NCBI GenBank assembly: GCA_002418285.1
Contig: DIDT01000045.1
Span: forward strand, 62,001 to 126,000
Origin: Phycisphaerales bacterium UBA5793
GTDB taxonomy: Bacteria > Planctomycetota > Phycisphaerae > Phycisphaerales > UBA5793
Length of the DNA stretch: 64,000 bases
Direction: 5' to 3'
Part shown: in pieces, positions 1 to 8,671 of the stretch
Numbering within the stretch: the first letter of the stretch is position 1
How the letters are laid out: each line of letters starts with the position of its first letter
Notes under the pieces: model-generated
Told to the model about the DNA's origin: nothing
What the model saw: the letters and a program-made list of their open reading frames with translations, nothing else
Database searches by the model: none
Made by a program: the position numbers and the translations under genes

Positions 1-1960
1 GCCTGTCCATAGCGGCGCCTCCCAGATACTCCAGTGCTCTGGCCTCGGCGCTTCGATTCCCAAGTACGCGCGACATGTCCAACACTTCGAGGCTGATCTC
101 CTCCACTTCGCCGCTGCGTCCCAGGTTCTCCTTGACAAACGCAAGTTGGAGCAGAGACTCGAGGACAGCAGGGTGGGTTGTCCCGGGTCCATAGTGCGCC
201 CGGCGGAGTTCCAGTGCGGCGCTCAGATGCTGGTCGGCGGCCGCGTAGATTCCCAGCTCGCGATAGGTCCGTCCGATGGCTTCGTGAAGTTGCGCCCGCA
301 CGAGCGGCTGATCGGCAAACTGCTCCTCAAGAGTGTCCGCAGCCGGGGTCAGCACGAATTCGTCCATTACCTGTCGGGCAACGTCCACTGCCTGGGCCGC
401 GTCAGCGCGCCTGTCATACTCCGCCAGTTCCTCCTCAATTTCGTCCGGCGTGAGCTTGCGGCGGTTCGAACCCTCACCGACGTACTGGCGTTGCAGCGCC
501 GCCCCCACCTGTTCGCGGAAGCGCTCCTTGATGCGGAGTCCCATCTCATTGGCGTCGATCCCGCGGAGCATTGCGGCCTGGAATTCGGAGACCTGTTGCA
601 TTTGCTCCCGCGCCGAATCCGCCTCAGCCCGGCGCTTCTCGGCCCGCAGCAAGCCAAACGTCGTCCCGGCCGTTCCAGCGAGTAGCGCGACCACCACCAT
701 CATCGCTGCGGTAACCATCGTGCGGTTGCGCCGAACGAACTTGCGGAAGCGGTAGATCCTGCTCGGCGGCGCCGCATCCACTGGCTCGCCGGAGAGGAAG
801 TGCTGCACGTCTGTGGCGAGTTCATGGGCCGTCTCGTAGCGCCGCGCGCGGTCCTTCTCGAGGCACTTCATCACGATCCAGTCCAACTCACCTTTGACCT
901 GGCGCTGAAGTGCTGCAAACTCGGTGTCACGTCGGCCGGCAATCTCCTGCGGCGTGGCGCCGTTTCGCTGGTTGACCGGTTCGGCGCCGAGCGTCGACAG
1001 GCGGCAGCTGGGTGTCGCCGGCTCCATTTCGCGGATGATCTTCACCAAGCGGGGGTAATCAGCCTTACGGAGCGCATCAGGCTCGAAGGGCAGCGTGCCG
1101 GTCAGGAGTTGATAAAGGATCACACCGAGTGAGTACACGTCGCTGCGCGTGTCCACGTCCGTGCCGCCGCTGCCAGCCTGTTCGGGGCTCATGTACTCGG
1201 GCGTTCCCATCAGCCGGCCAATCTCGGTGTGCAGTGTGCGATCAGTCAGCGGAACAGCTGTGGCCTTGGCGATGCCGAAGTCGATCACCTTCGGAACTGG
1301 CTTGCCGTCTGTGAGGGTGAGGAGGACATTCGAGGGCTTCAGATCACGGTGGATGATGCCCTTGGTGTGAGCGTGCTGGACGGCCTCGCAAACCCGAACG
1401 AACAACTCGAGTCGCTGACGAACTCGTAGTCGACCGGTGTCGCAGTAGTCGGTGATCGGCAGCCCGGCCGCGTGCTCCATCACAAAGTACGGTCGGCCCT
1501 GGTCGGTCGCGCCGGCGTCGTAGATTCGGGCCACATTGGGATGGTCCATCAGCGCCAGGGCCTGGCGTTCCATCTCGAAGCGTGCCAGCACTTCCTTGGA
1601 GTCCACGCCCAGTTTGAGGATCTTTACTGCGACGGTTCGGTGCATCGGCTCGGTCTGCTCGGCCGTCCAGACCTCGCCAAAGCCGCCTTCGCCGAGGCGT
1701 TCCAAGAGTCGGTAGGGACCAATCTTCCCGCTCGGGTTGGGCCATGATGGTGCGGGCCGATCGTCAGAGCCGGATGTTGGGCTGGTCAGGAAACCATCGC
1801 GCCCTGCGTGGTCGAGCGCATGAAGCAGGCCCTCCACAGAAGAACGCAACTCCGGCTGGTCGGTGCAGACCCGGCTCAGGAAAGCCGCACGGCGGTCGGG
1901 CGAGAGCTGCATCGCTTCAGCGAAAATCTCCTGGATGCGATCTTGTTCGCCGCTTTTCAT
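1..1960 (-). CDS. Ser/Thr protein kinase, membrane-anchored (3' end beyond window)
   Basis: This is a PknB-type serine/threonine kinase read leftwards and cut by the window edge (653 codons visible). The start is the ATG at 1960, preceded by AAGGAAG, and it overlaps the upstream sigma-factor gene by 44 bases. After a roughly 80-residue N-terminal segment come the glycine loop LGEGGFGEV (about 89-97), the ATP-binding Lys in AVKIL (about 113), HRDLKPSN (204-211), DFG (227-229) and the activation-loop end GTPEYMSPEQ. All catalytic residues are present. A hydrophobic span (MVTAAMMVVALLAGTAG) follows the kinase domain, so the enzyme is probably membrane-anchored, with a helical, possibly TPR-like, region beyond it. 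The adjacent ECF factor suggests that kinase and sigma factor act together in signalling, as is common in Planctomycetota. The signal and substrates are unknown. Confidence 0.9.
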   Translation of the reverse strand, partial: MKSGEQDRIQEIFAEAMQLSPDRRAAFLSRVCTDQPELRSSVEGLLHALDHAGRDGFLTSPTSGSDDRPAPSWPNPSGKIGPYRLLERLGEGGFGEVWTAEQTEPMHRTVAVKILKLGVDSKEVLARFEMERQALALMDHPNVARIYDAGATDQGRPYFVMEHAAGLPITDYCDTGRLRVRQRLELFVRVCEAVQHAHTKGIIHRDLKPSNVLLTLTDGKPVPKVIDFGIAKATAVPLTDRTLHTEIGRLMGTPEYMSPEQAGSGGTDVDTRSDVYSLGVILYQLLTGTLPFEPDALRKADYPRLVKIIREMEPATPSCRLSTLGAEPVNQRNGATPQEIAGRRDTEFAALQRQVKGELDWIVMKCLEKDRARRYETAHELATDVQHFLSGEPVDAAPPSRIYRFRKFVRRNRTMVTAAMMVVVALLAGTAGTTFGLLRAEKRRAEADSAREQMQQVSEFQAAMLRGIDANEMGLRIKERFREQVGAALQRQYVGEGSNRRKLTPDEIEEELAEYDRRADAAQAVDVARQVMDEFVLTPAADTLEEQFADQPLVRAQLHEAIGRTYRELGIYAAADQHLSAALELRRAHYGPGTTHPAVLESLLQLAFVKENLGRSGEVEEISLEVLDMSRVLGNRSAEARALEYLGGAAMDR

Positions 1961-2564
1961 CTTCCTTACCTGGTGCATGGGTCGGATCGGCCAGTTCCTT
2001 ATAAAGCCAGGCTCGCGCAAAGGCCCAGTCCAAGTCCACCGTGCGGGCCGAAACACCCAGTATGCGGGCGGTCTCGTCCACACTCAATCCGGCATAGAAC
2101 CGCAGGTGAACCACTTGAGCAACGCGCGGCCTCTGACTCTCAAGGCGACGCAGAGCGTCATCGAGCGCAATGATCTGCTCAGAATTTTCTTCCCGGGCCA
2201 GGTCGGCAACGTCACCAATGTCCAGTGTCAGGCGCCGCTGCGCAGGTCCCCCCCGCTTCTGGCGTGCGCGGGCGCGTGCGTGCTCGATGAGGATCCGCCG
2301 CATCGCTTCGGCGGCGGCGGTGAAGAAGTGGCCGCGGCTGTCCCAGGTGAGTTCGGCGTTTGCAACAAGCCGGGCGTAGGCCTCATGAACAAGCGCGGTC
2401 GCCTGCAGCGTGTGCCCGACTCGCTCTTCGTTCATGCGCTGCTGTGCGATCTTGCGCAGTTGATCGTAAACGAGTGTCAGAAGTTGACCCGCATTTTCCG
2501 GGCCGACACTGTCCGCGGACTGCAGGAGGCGTGTGACTTCGTGCTCCGGCACTTCGTCGGGCAT
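1917..2564 (-). CDS. ECF-type RNA polymerase sigma factor
   Basis: A 215-residue extracytoplasmic-function sigma factor. Region 2 lies at about 28-66 (LVYDQLRKIAQQRM...LVHEAYARLV), and region 4 with its helix-turn-helix lies at about 147-190 (SVDETARILGVSARTVD). The layout, with a TLQATALVHEAYARL stretch, matches the subfamily that often sits next to PknB-like kinases in Planctomycetota. Its 3' end overlaps the kinase gene by 44 bases, so the two are almost certainly co-transcribed and translationally coupled. The kinase may control this factor by phosphorylation, as shown for some other ECF-kinase pairs; that is inference here. No anti-sigma factor gene is visible. Confidence 0.9.
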   Translation of the reverse strand: MPDEVPEHEVTRLLQSADSVGPENAGQLLTLVYDQLRKIAQQRMNEERVGHTLQATALVHEAYARLVANAELTWDSRGHFFTAAAEAMRRILIEHARARARQKRGGPAQRRLTLDIGDVADLAREENSEQIIALDDALRRLESQRPRVAQVVHLRFYAGLSVDETARILGVSARTVDLDWAFARAWLYKELADPTHAPGKEDEKRRTRSHPGDFR

Positions 2565-3416
2565 AGTGGGTCACCCCAGTTCCCGGTCCACCCCCAACGC
2601 GAGAGATCGACATTTCGTCAGACAGTCATTGTAGCGTGGCTTGGATTGATTGTTGAGGAACCGTGGTACCAGAGTGTCGGGTGGTCAGAGCCACCAGAGG
2701 ACAGTCCTTCATCGCGATTACGGCGCCAGCACATAATTTCGCCGCGCCTCTCGCAATGGACCTGAACCAATGTTCCATCGCCCACTCGGCACTTAATCAG
2801 CAGTTGACTGCCTCAATGAGCCTGACCTCCGTCGGCTCGCCTCGGCGAGCTGTCAGTTTGCGGTGGCGCCCGGGTGGCAATTCTGTTGGAGGCCCCAAAT
2901 CCGGGCTTGTCTGGGCTTGCCGGCATGTCGCGCTTTTCCGCGCTTTTCCTCATTCTGCCGCGCCGGCGGAAGTCGTAAGTCCATAAGTACAATCGTGATA
3001 ACGACTTGCAGCCGAAACGGGGACCCGCTCATAACCTGGAGGTAGTCGCTTGCAAGCGCCACAACTGCAAGCACTTACAATTACCTTCCAGGACTAACCC
3101 TGGACTGCGGCTTTCCTACCTTAATATGTGCGGTCTCGACAAGCCCAAACAAGCCCCGGCACGCCCAAGCACAACTGGGGACCCCCATCCGGCCGTTACC
3201 ACGCGACGTGTCGAGTCTGCAATCACATGCCGAGATCGACCGCGATCGGTTCCGCGCGGTAGTGAGTGAATTGCGGCGCGATAGCGCGATCCCGCCTATG
3301 CATGGCGTCTGGACGCATGCGGTCTCGGCCGGCTCCAAACCAAGCATGCCAGTGTTCGTTTGCTTCGTTTTTGGAACGATCGTTTGCCACGTCCATGCTC
3401 GTCGTGTCTTTCCATC
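2565..3416. other. Intergenic region without a convincing gene
   Basis: This 852-base gap lies upstream of the sigma factor and downstream of the metal pump, both read leftwards. The open frames here are short, overlap on both strands and show no recognisable domain. The only ordered structure seen is a nested inverted repeat at 3035-3092. The promoter of the sigma/kinase pair should lie just right of 2564, but no clear consensus boxes were found. Confidence 0.5.
3035..3092. repeat. Nested inverted repeat (58 bases)
   Basis: The outer arms CCTGGAGGTA (3035-3044) and TACCTTCCAGG (3082-3092) pair with one bulged T. The inner arms GCTTGCA (3048-3054) and TGCAAGC (3066-3072) pair perfectly. The element sits in the non-coding gap and could be a small mobile-element relic, an RNA hairpin or a protein site. 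It has no T-tract and so does not look like a simple terminator. Confidence 0.45.
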
Positions 3417-6400
3417 TTACCGCACATCGCGCCCGCCGAACAGCGAGTAGAGTGCTGGGAGGATGAACAGCGTGAGCAGATTGTCCGACAGGATGCCGCC
3501 GATGACGACCGTCGCCAGGGGTCGCTGCACCTCGGCGCCGACGCCAGTGTTGAAGGCCATGGGCACAAAGCCCAGCGCGGCCACCAATCCCGTCATAAGA
3601 ATCGGCCTCAGGCGAATGAGGCGCGTCTGCTCGATCGCCTCATTGATCGAAATCCCGGCTGCGAGACGCTGGCGGATCGTCGACACGAGCACCAGTCCCG
3701 AGAGCATTGACACACCTGAGACCGCGATGAACCCCACCGCTGCGGAGATCGTGAAGTCGAGGTCGCAGATGAGCAGCGCCACGATTCCTCCGAGTATCGC
3801 GAAGGGGGCACCTGTCAGCACGAGCAGAGAGTCGACGATACTGCCGATGCTGAAGTACAGCAGCAGCGCGATGGAAGCAATGACGATCGGGATGATGATG
3901 AACAGTCGGCGCGTGGCTCGATCGTAGTGTTCGAACTGCCCGCCGAAGGACACGTAGTAGCCGGGCGGCATCGGCACATCAGCGGCAATTCTTTCGCGCG
4001 CCTCGGCGACGAAGCCGCCAAGATCGCGGTCGCGCACGTTGGCCTGCACGATGGTGCGACGTTTGCCCCACTCTCGATTGATCACGGTCGGGCCATCCAC
4101 AATGGAAATGCGTGCGAGCCTGGCGAGCGGAAGTCGTCCGCCATCGGATGTCGGTACGAGGACTTCGCCGACTGCGTCGGGATCATTGCGGTAACGGTCG
4201 GGCAGTTCGAGTGTCAGATCGAATCGGCGCTGCCCGTCGCGCACATGGCCGATATGTACTTCGCCCAGTGCCGCGACGATTTCCAACACATGCCGTGCTG
4301 GTATGCCGTAGCGGGCGATGGCGTCCTGATCGACGCGCACTTCAAGTACGGGCGCGCCGGTGATCTGTTCGACTGAAACCGAATCGGCTCCGGGGATCGA
4401 ATCGACGATCGACTGAACCTGCGAAGCGATCGTCGCGACCTGCTCCAGTTCATCGCCGAAAACCAGAATGCCGACATCGGCGCGGATCCCCGCGATCATC
4501 TCGTTCATGCGCATCTCAATCGGCTGCATCATGATCGCCTTGATGCCGGGCAGCGACTGCAGATCGGTTGAGATCAGTTCCGACAGTTCGGCCTGCGACG
4601 ATGCCCGGGTCCATGCTTGGCGCGGCTTGAGCGTGATGAAGATGTCGTTCTGTTCCAGCCCCATCGGGTCGGTCGCCACGGCCGGCGTTCCGAGACGGGT
4701 CCAGATGCGGTCGATCTCGTCGGAGTAGCGGTCGAGCAGGAACCGCTCGATTCGAGCGTTGTACTCGACAGACTGGTCAATGGAGACCCCGGCCAGCCGC
4801 ACGATGTTGGCGACGATCGCTTCTTCGTAAAGGCGTGGAATGAACGCCGTGCCCAGCCGCGTCGCAAGCGTGGCACCAAAGACGACGGTCAGCACACCGA
4901 ACCCGGCAACGAGCCAGCGGAAGCGAAGGGCAGCGTGGACAAAGGGCCGGTAAACCCACTGCATCGCGCGCACAATCCAGTTCTCGCGTTCGTGCACGCG
5001 CCGACTGATGATGAGGCTGCACAATACGGGTGTGAGTGTGAGCGAGAAGATCAGCGAACTGAGCAGCGCGAATACCACGGTGAGCGCCATGGGGCGAAAG
5101 AGTTTCCCTTCGACGCCTTCGAGCAGCAGAATCGGCAGGAAGACGACCATGATGATCAATTCACCGAACATCGTCGGCTTGCGCACTTCGATCGAGGCGT
5201 CGCGCACGATGTCGAGCACCGGCGTTTTCGCTCCCGCGTCATTGTCGTGGCCGATCCGGCGGACGCAGTTCTCGACGATGATGACCGAACTGTCCACGAC
5301 CAGGCCGAAGTCGATGGCGCCAAGGCTGAGCAGACTCGCGGCGACTCCGAACTGCATCATCATCGAAAACGAAAAGAGCATGGCCAGCGGAATCGCCAGC
5401 GCCACGATCAGCCCCGCGCGGAGATTGCCCAGGAACATGAACAGCACGGCGACGACAAACAGCGCGCCCAGCAGCAGATTCTCGGATACGGTGTAAATGA
5501 CGTGATCGACGAGATAGGTCCGCCGATAGACGACCTCCACGTCGACGTTGTCGGGCAGGGATGGCCGAATCTGCTCAAGTCGTTCCGCGAGGCGATTGGT
5601 GACTTCATGACTGTTCTCGCCCATGAGCATAAAGCCCAGGCCGAGCACCACCTCACCGCGACCCTGTGCGGTCACCGCGCCGCGCCGGATCTCGTGCCCC
5701 TCTCGCACCTCTGCCACGTCGGCGACGCGAACGGGCGTGCCGGACTCGGATTTGATCACCGCGTTGGCGATCTGCTCCAGCGTCGTGGTCAGCGCCAGAC
5801 CGTGCACCATCATCGACTCGCCGCCGCGCGTCACCTGTCCGCCGCCCACACTCGCGTTGTTTTTCTCGAGCGCCGCGGCGATCTCATCGAGCGTGAGGTT
5901 GAACTTGATTAGTTGGGCCGGTTCGACGATCACTTCGAACTGCTTGACCAAACCGCCCCACGTATTGACTTCGGCTACGCCGGGCACCTGGCGAAGTTGC
6001 GGCGCGATGATCCAATCTTGAGCGGTGGTGAGTTCTGTGAGCGAGGCGGGGTGTTCACCCTTGCCCACGACGAGATAGTGGAACACCTCGCCAAGTCCCG
6101 TCGCCACGGGTCCCATCTCAGGTCGACCGATGCCTTCGGGCAATTCGATGCCGCCGAGCCGCTCGTTGATCAACTGTCGAGCGAAGTAAATGTCCGTGCC
6201 GTCCTCGAAGGTGACCGTCACCTGCGAGAGGCCGAACTTCGATATCGATCGAACGCCGGACAGACCGGGCAGGCCGGAGATGGCGACTTCAACGGGAAAG
6301 GTGATCTGCTGCTCAATCTCTTCGGGCGAGAGCGCCGGCGCCACGGTGTTGATCTGCACCTGCACCGGCGTCGTGTCAGGAAAAGCGTCGATGGGCAGAT

Positions 6401-6503
6401 GGGCCATCGAATACACGCCCCACGCCACGAACACGAGAGTGCCGAGGATGACGAGGAACCGGTGGCGGAGTGACCAGTCGATGATCCAGTTGAGCATGAA
6501 CAA
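3417..6503 (-). CDS. Heavy-metal efflux RND pump (CusA/CzcA family)
   Basis: A 1028-residue inner-membrane proton/metal antiporter of the HME-RND family, close to the usual 1020-1060 residues. It starts with the typical cytoplasmic helix and first membrane span (NWIIDWSLRHRFLVILGTLVFVAWGVY). LPIDAFPDTTPVQVQI and the porter domain follow. The proton-relay helix TM4 carries AIDFGLVVDSSVIIVENCVRR (about 396-416), with the D-x-x-x-x-x-D arrangement of metal pumps. The second half repeats the same fold and ends in the span DNLLTLFILPALY. It is the last gene of a leftward operon with outer-membrane factor, Cys-rich lipoprotein and adaptor, so it should form a tripartite pump exporting metal cations across both membranes. 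Whether the substrate is Cu/Ag or Zn/Co/Cd cannot be read from the sequence with confidence. Confidence 0.95.
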   Translation of the reverse strand: MFMLNWIIDWSLRHRFLVILGTLVFVAWGVYSMAHLPIDAFPDTTPVQVQINTVAPALSPEEIEQQITFPVEVAISGLPGLSGVRSISKFGLSQVTVTFEDGTDIYFARQLINERLGGIELPEGIGRPEMGPVATGLGEVFHYLVVGKGEHPASLTELTTAQDWIIAPQLRQVPGVAEVNTWGGLVKQFEVIVEPAQLIKFNLTLDEIAAALEKNNASVGGGQVTRGGESMMVHGLALTTTLEQIANAVIKSESGTPVRVADVAEVREGHEIRRGAVTAQGRGEVVLGLGFMLMGENSHEVTNRLAERLEQIRPSLPDNVDVEVVYRRTYLVDHVIYTVSENLLLGALFVVAVLFMFLGNLRAGLIVALAIPLAMLFSFSMMMQFGVAASLLSLGAIDFGLVVDSSVIIVENCVRRIGHDNDAGAKTPVLDIVRDASIEVRKPTMFGELIIMVVFLPILLLEGVEGKLFRPMALTVVFALLSSLIFSLTLTPVLCSLIISRRVHERENWIVRAMQWVYRPFVHAALRFRWLVAGFGVLTVVFGATLATRLGTAFIPRLYEEAIVANIVRLAGVSIDQSVEYNARIERFLLDRYSDEIDRIWTRLGTPAVATDPMGLEQNDIFITLKPRQAWTRASSQAELSELISTDLQSLPGIKAIMMQPIEMRMNEMIAGIRADVGILVFGDELEQVATIASQVQSIVDSIPGADSVSVEQITGAPVLEVRVDQDAIARYGIPARHVLEIVAALGEVHIGHVRDGQRRFDLTLELPDRYRNDPDAVGEVLVPTSDGGRLPLARLARISIVDGPTVINREWGKRRTIVQANVRDRDLGGFVAEARERIAADVPMPPGYYVSFGGQFEHYDRATRRLFIIIPIVIASIALLLYFSIGSIVDSLLVLTGAPFAILGGIVALLICDLDFTISAAVGFIAVSGVSMLSGLVLVSTIRQRLAAGISINEAIEQTRLIRLRPILMTGLVAALGFVPMAFNTGVGAEVQRPLATVVIGGILSDNLLTLFILPALYSLFGGRDVR

Positions 6504-6545
6504 GCTCCGGGCGAAGGCGAGATTCCGGCCTGTTGCAGCAGCGCG

Positions 6546-8048
6546 TTACTTCTTGAGGTGGTCAACTTCACAGCAGCCGGCGCCGACTGAGTTCTTGAGG
6601 ATTTCGTTCTTGAGGATGAAACTGCCGCGGGACACAACCGTGTCGCCGGCCTCAAGCCCCTGGAGCACCTCATAGTGATCGCCGGCGTCGAACCCCAGCA
6701 TGAGTCGCACCGGTTGGAACGTCAGCGCATCCGACGCCGATCGTCGAAACGCCACGTTGCAGCACCCTTCCCACTGCACCGCTTCCTTTGGAAGCAACAG
6801 CGCCGCCCGATCCTCGCCCGCGTTGATGCGGGCGCGACCGAACATGTGCGCTCGAAGCAACCCACGCGCATTCTCGACCTCGACGCGCGCCCGTAGGGCC
6901 CGTGTTCCGGGATCAACGGCCGTGCTGATCCACGTCAGCCGTCCGGGAAAGACCATGCCCTTCAGTCCATCGAGCATGAGCGTGACCGGCTGGTCAAGGC
7001 GCACGGTCGTCAAGTCCAATTCGGCGAGATCCACCATTGCCCACATGGTGCTCGTATCGGCGATGGTCATGATCGCCTGACCCGACTCGACCACGTCGCC
7101 AGCGACCGCCGATCGCTCAATCACCAAGCCATCGAACGCTGCGAGCAGCTGCAACAAGGGAGACGTGTCACCCTCCGTTTCGACCGCCGCGACCTGCTCG
7201 CCGCTCAGGCCGAGGTTGCGCAGCCGCTGCCTGGCTTTGCTCGCCGTGATGCGCGCTTCCGCGAGGCGTGTGTTGGCTTCGAGCACTTCGCGTTCGATGC
7301 CAACACCCTTGGCGAGCAGGTCCTGCTCGCGCTTCGCATTGGCTTTCCACAGTCCCATCAACTCGATCGACTGGAGCAGATCCGATTTAGCGGATCCAAG
7401 TTCGGTGGATTCCACGATTGCGAGGGTGTCCCCGGCTCGAACGGTTTCGCCGAGGTCCCTGAGCACTTCGGTTACGACTCCGGCAGCCCTCGAGGAGACG
7501 CGGGCATAGCGGTTCGTGTTGTAAGTGACCTGCGCATTGCGTTCGATGACGCGCACGAGCGGCCGAGGCGATACTTGAATGTACTCAAGACCGGCCGCAG
7601 CCAACGCCTCCGGTGAAGCGAGCGTTACCGGAGTCGATGACGTGATACACCCCAGAGAAGGTTCACGCTGCCAGCGCAATTCCGCGCCGGCCGCAGTGGC
7701 GCGCCGTGAGGCGTCTTCACCCGCGTCTGGGTTGCACACCCTGCATTGCGACTCGGGCGTGTCGTGCTCCTCGCACCAGTCGCCGGCCGCGATGAACGCC
7801 GATTTCAGATAGGGCTTGCACTGCACGCACAGCGCCTCGGGCACTCCGTGCTCCTTGCACATTCCTAGCCTATCGATCCGCGTCGGGTCGCAGAAAGGAC
7901 ACTTGGCCCGATCGACGCCGTGCAGGCATGGTTGCCCATCGATCGCCGGCTGTTGAGCTGATGCTTGAGAGGTGACGCCAAGCGGGATCGGAGACGTCAG
8001 TGCGAGGCCGAGCGCGATGAGTACACACAGACGAAACATCGACATCAT
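6546..8048 (-). CDS. RND efflux periplasmic adaptor with N-terminal Cys-rich metal module
   Basis: A CusB/CzcB-type membrane-fusion protein of about 500 residues. A longer frame runs to 8132, but the ATG at 8048 overlaps the upstream TGA (ATGA) and lies behind AAGGAGGTGG; the ATG at 8045 is equally possible. A signal peptide (about 1-31, ending SQASA) is followed by a Cys-rich module at about 41-109: CxH, CPFC, CxEH, CxxC, WCxEH, PESQCxxCNP. After that come the barrel-sandwich and coiled-coil regions (RVSSRAAGVVTEVLRDLGE...GDTLAIVES) and the beta-barrel/membrane-proximal domains, ending GDTVVSRGSFILKNEIL. The module is nearly identical to two copies in the adjacent lipoprotein, suggesting that it captures metal in the periplasm and passes it to the pump. 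Confidence 0.92.
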   Translation of the reverse strand: MMSMFRLCVLIALGLALTSPIPLGVTSQASAQQPAIDGQPCLHGVDRAKCPFCDPTRIDRLGMCKEHGVPEALCVQCKPYLKSAFIAAGDWCEEHDTPESQCRVCNPDAGEDASRRATAAGAELRWQREPSLGCITSSTPVTLASPEALAAAGLEYIQVSPRPLVRVIERNAQVTYNTNRYARVSSRAAGVVTEVLRDLGETVRAGDTLAIVESTELGSAKSDLLQSIELMGLWKANAKREQDLLAKGVGIEREVLEANTRLAEARITASKARQRLRNLGLSGEQVAAVETEGDTSPLLQLLAAFDGLVIERSAVAGDVVESGQAIMTIADTSTMWAMVDLAELDLTTVRLDQPVTLMLDGLKGMVFPGRLTWISTAVDPGTRALRARVEVENARGLLRAHMFGRARINAGEDRAALLLPKEAVQWEGCCNVAFRRSASDALTFQPVRLMLGFDAGDHYEVLQGLEAGDTVVSRGSFILKNEILKNSVGAGCCEVDHLKK

Positions 8049-8671
8049 CCACCTCCTTCGTTCGAGGAGCGATCGAGATCCGGATTGCACTCCAGGCACT
8101 GCGACTCGGGCGTCTCGTGTTCGGCGCACCAATCACCCTTGGCGATGAACGCGGCCTTCAAGAAGGGCCGGCACTGCACGCACAGCGCCTCGGCGATCTC
8201 GTGTTCTTTGCAGTATCCCGCGGATTCAATCAGCCCCGGAGTGCAGAACGGGCACTTCGCCTCCGCGATGCCATGCTCGCAGTCCGCCGCATCCGATCCA
8301 AGCGATGCGCCGGTGGGAGCAGCGCCACCGTGTTCGCCGGGCTTCACCTTCGCAGCCAGGTCGGGGTTGCAGTCGATGCACTGCGATTCCGGCGTGCCGT
8401 GTTCCGCACACCAGTCGTCGTTGGCGCGAAACGCGGCGTTGAGGTAGGGCCGGCACTTGGCGCACAACGCCTCCGCGACGCCATGCTCTCCGCAGAATCC
8501 TTCAGCGGCTACCATCGCCGGATTGCAGAACGGGCACTTCTCCTGCTTGATCTCGTGTGGGCAGCGACCGTCGGCCGCCTGGTCCCCCGAACCGCCGGAT
8601 TTCCCGCATCCGATCAGCGCGACCCAAGCGCAGACAGCCAGCAGTGCGACACAAATCGAGTTGGTCTTCAT
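8045..8671 (-). CDS. Cys-rich lipoprotein with two nine-cysteine metal-binding modules
   Basis: A 208-residue lipoprotein: the signal peptide ends at lipobox LIGC (Cys22). The mature part is two copies of a roughly 69-residue module (about 37-105 and 130-198). Each has nine cysteines and three CxH/CxEH histidines in the order CxH, CPFCxP, CxEHxxxEALCxxCRP, then WCAEHxTPESQCxxCNP. A third copy is in the adaptor encoded immediately downstream. The start has GGAGG seven bases upstream. Both gene junctions are ATGA overlaps (8669-8671 with the outer-membrane factor, 8045-8048 with the adaptor), so translation is coupled. The likely role is periplasmic metal binding, as chaperone or buffer for the pump. 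This is inferred from cysteine content and position. No named domain was recognised beyond similarity to the N-terminus of some RND adaptors. Confidence 0.85.
   Translation of the reverse strand: MKTNSICVALLAVCAWVALIGCGKSGGSGDQAADGRCPHEIKQEKCPFCNPAMVAAEGFCGEHGVAEALCAKCRPYLNAAFRANDDWCAEHGTPESQCIDCNPDLAAKVKPGEHGGAAPTGASLGSDAADCEHGIAEAKCPFCTPGLIESAGYCKEHEIAEALCVQCRPFLKAAFIAKGDWCAEHETPESQCLECNPDLDRSSNEGGG

Noticed and set aside
3035..3092. Possible integron attC site
   Set aside because: The ends carry direct rather than inverted AAC core sites and lack the GTTRRRY/RYYYAAC pair, so it is not attC.
4617..5912. A 431-codon frame on the + strand
   Set aside because: It is antisense to the RND pump and rich in His/Arg/Glu without motifs.
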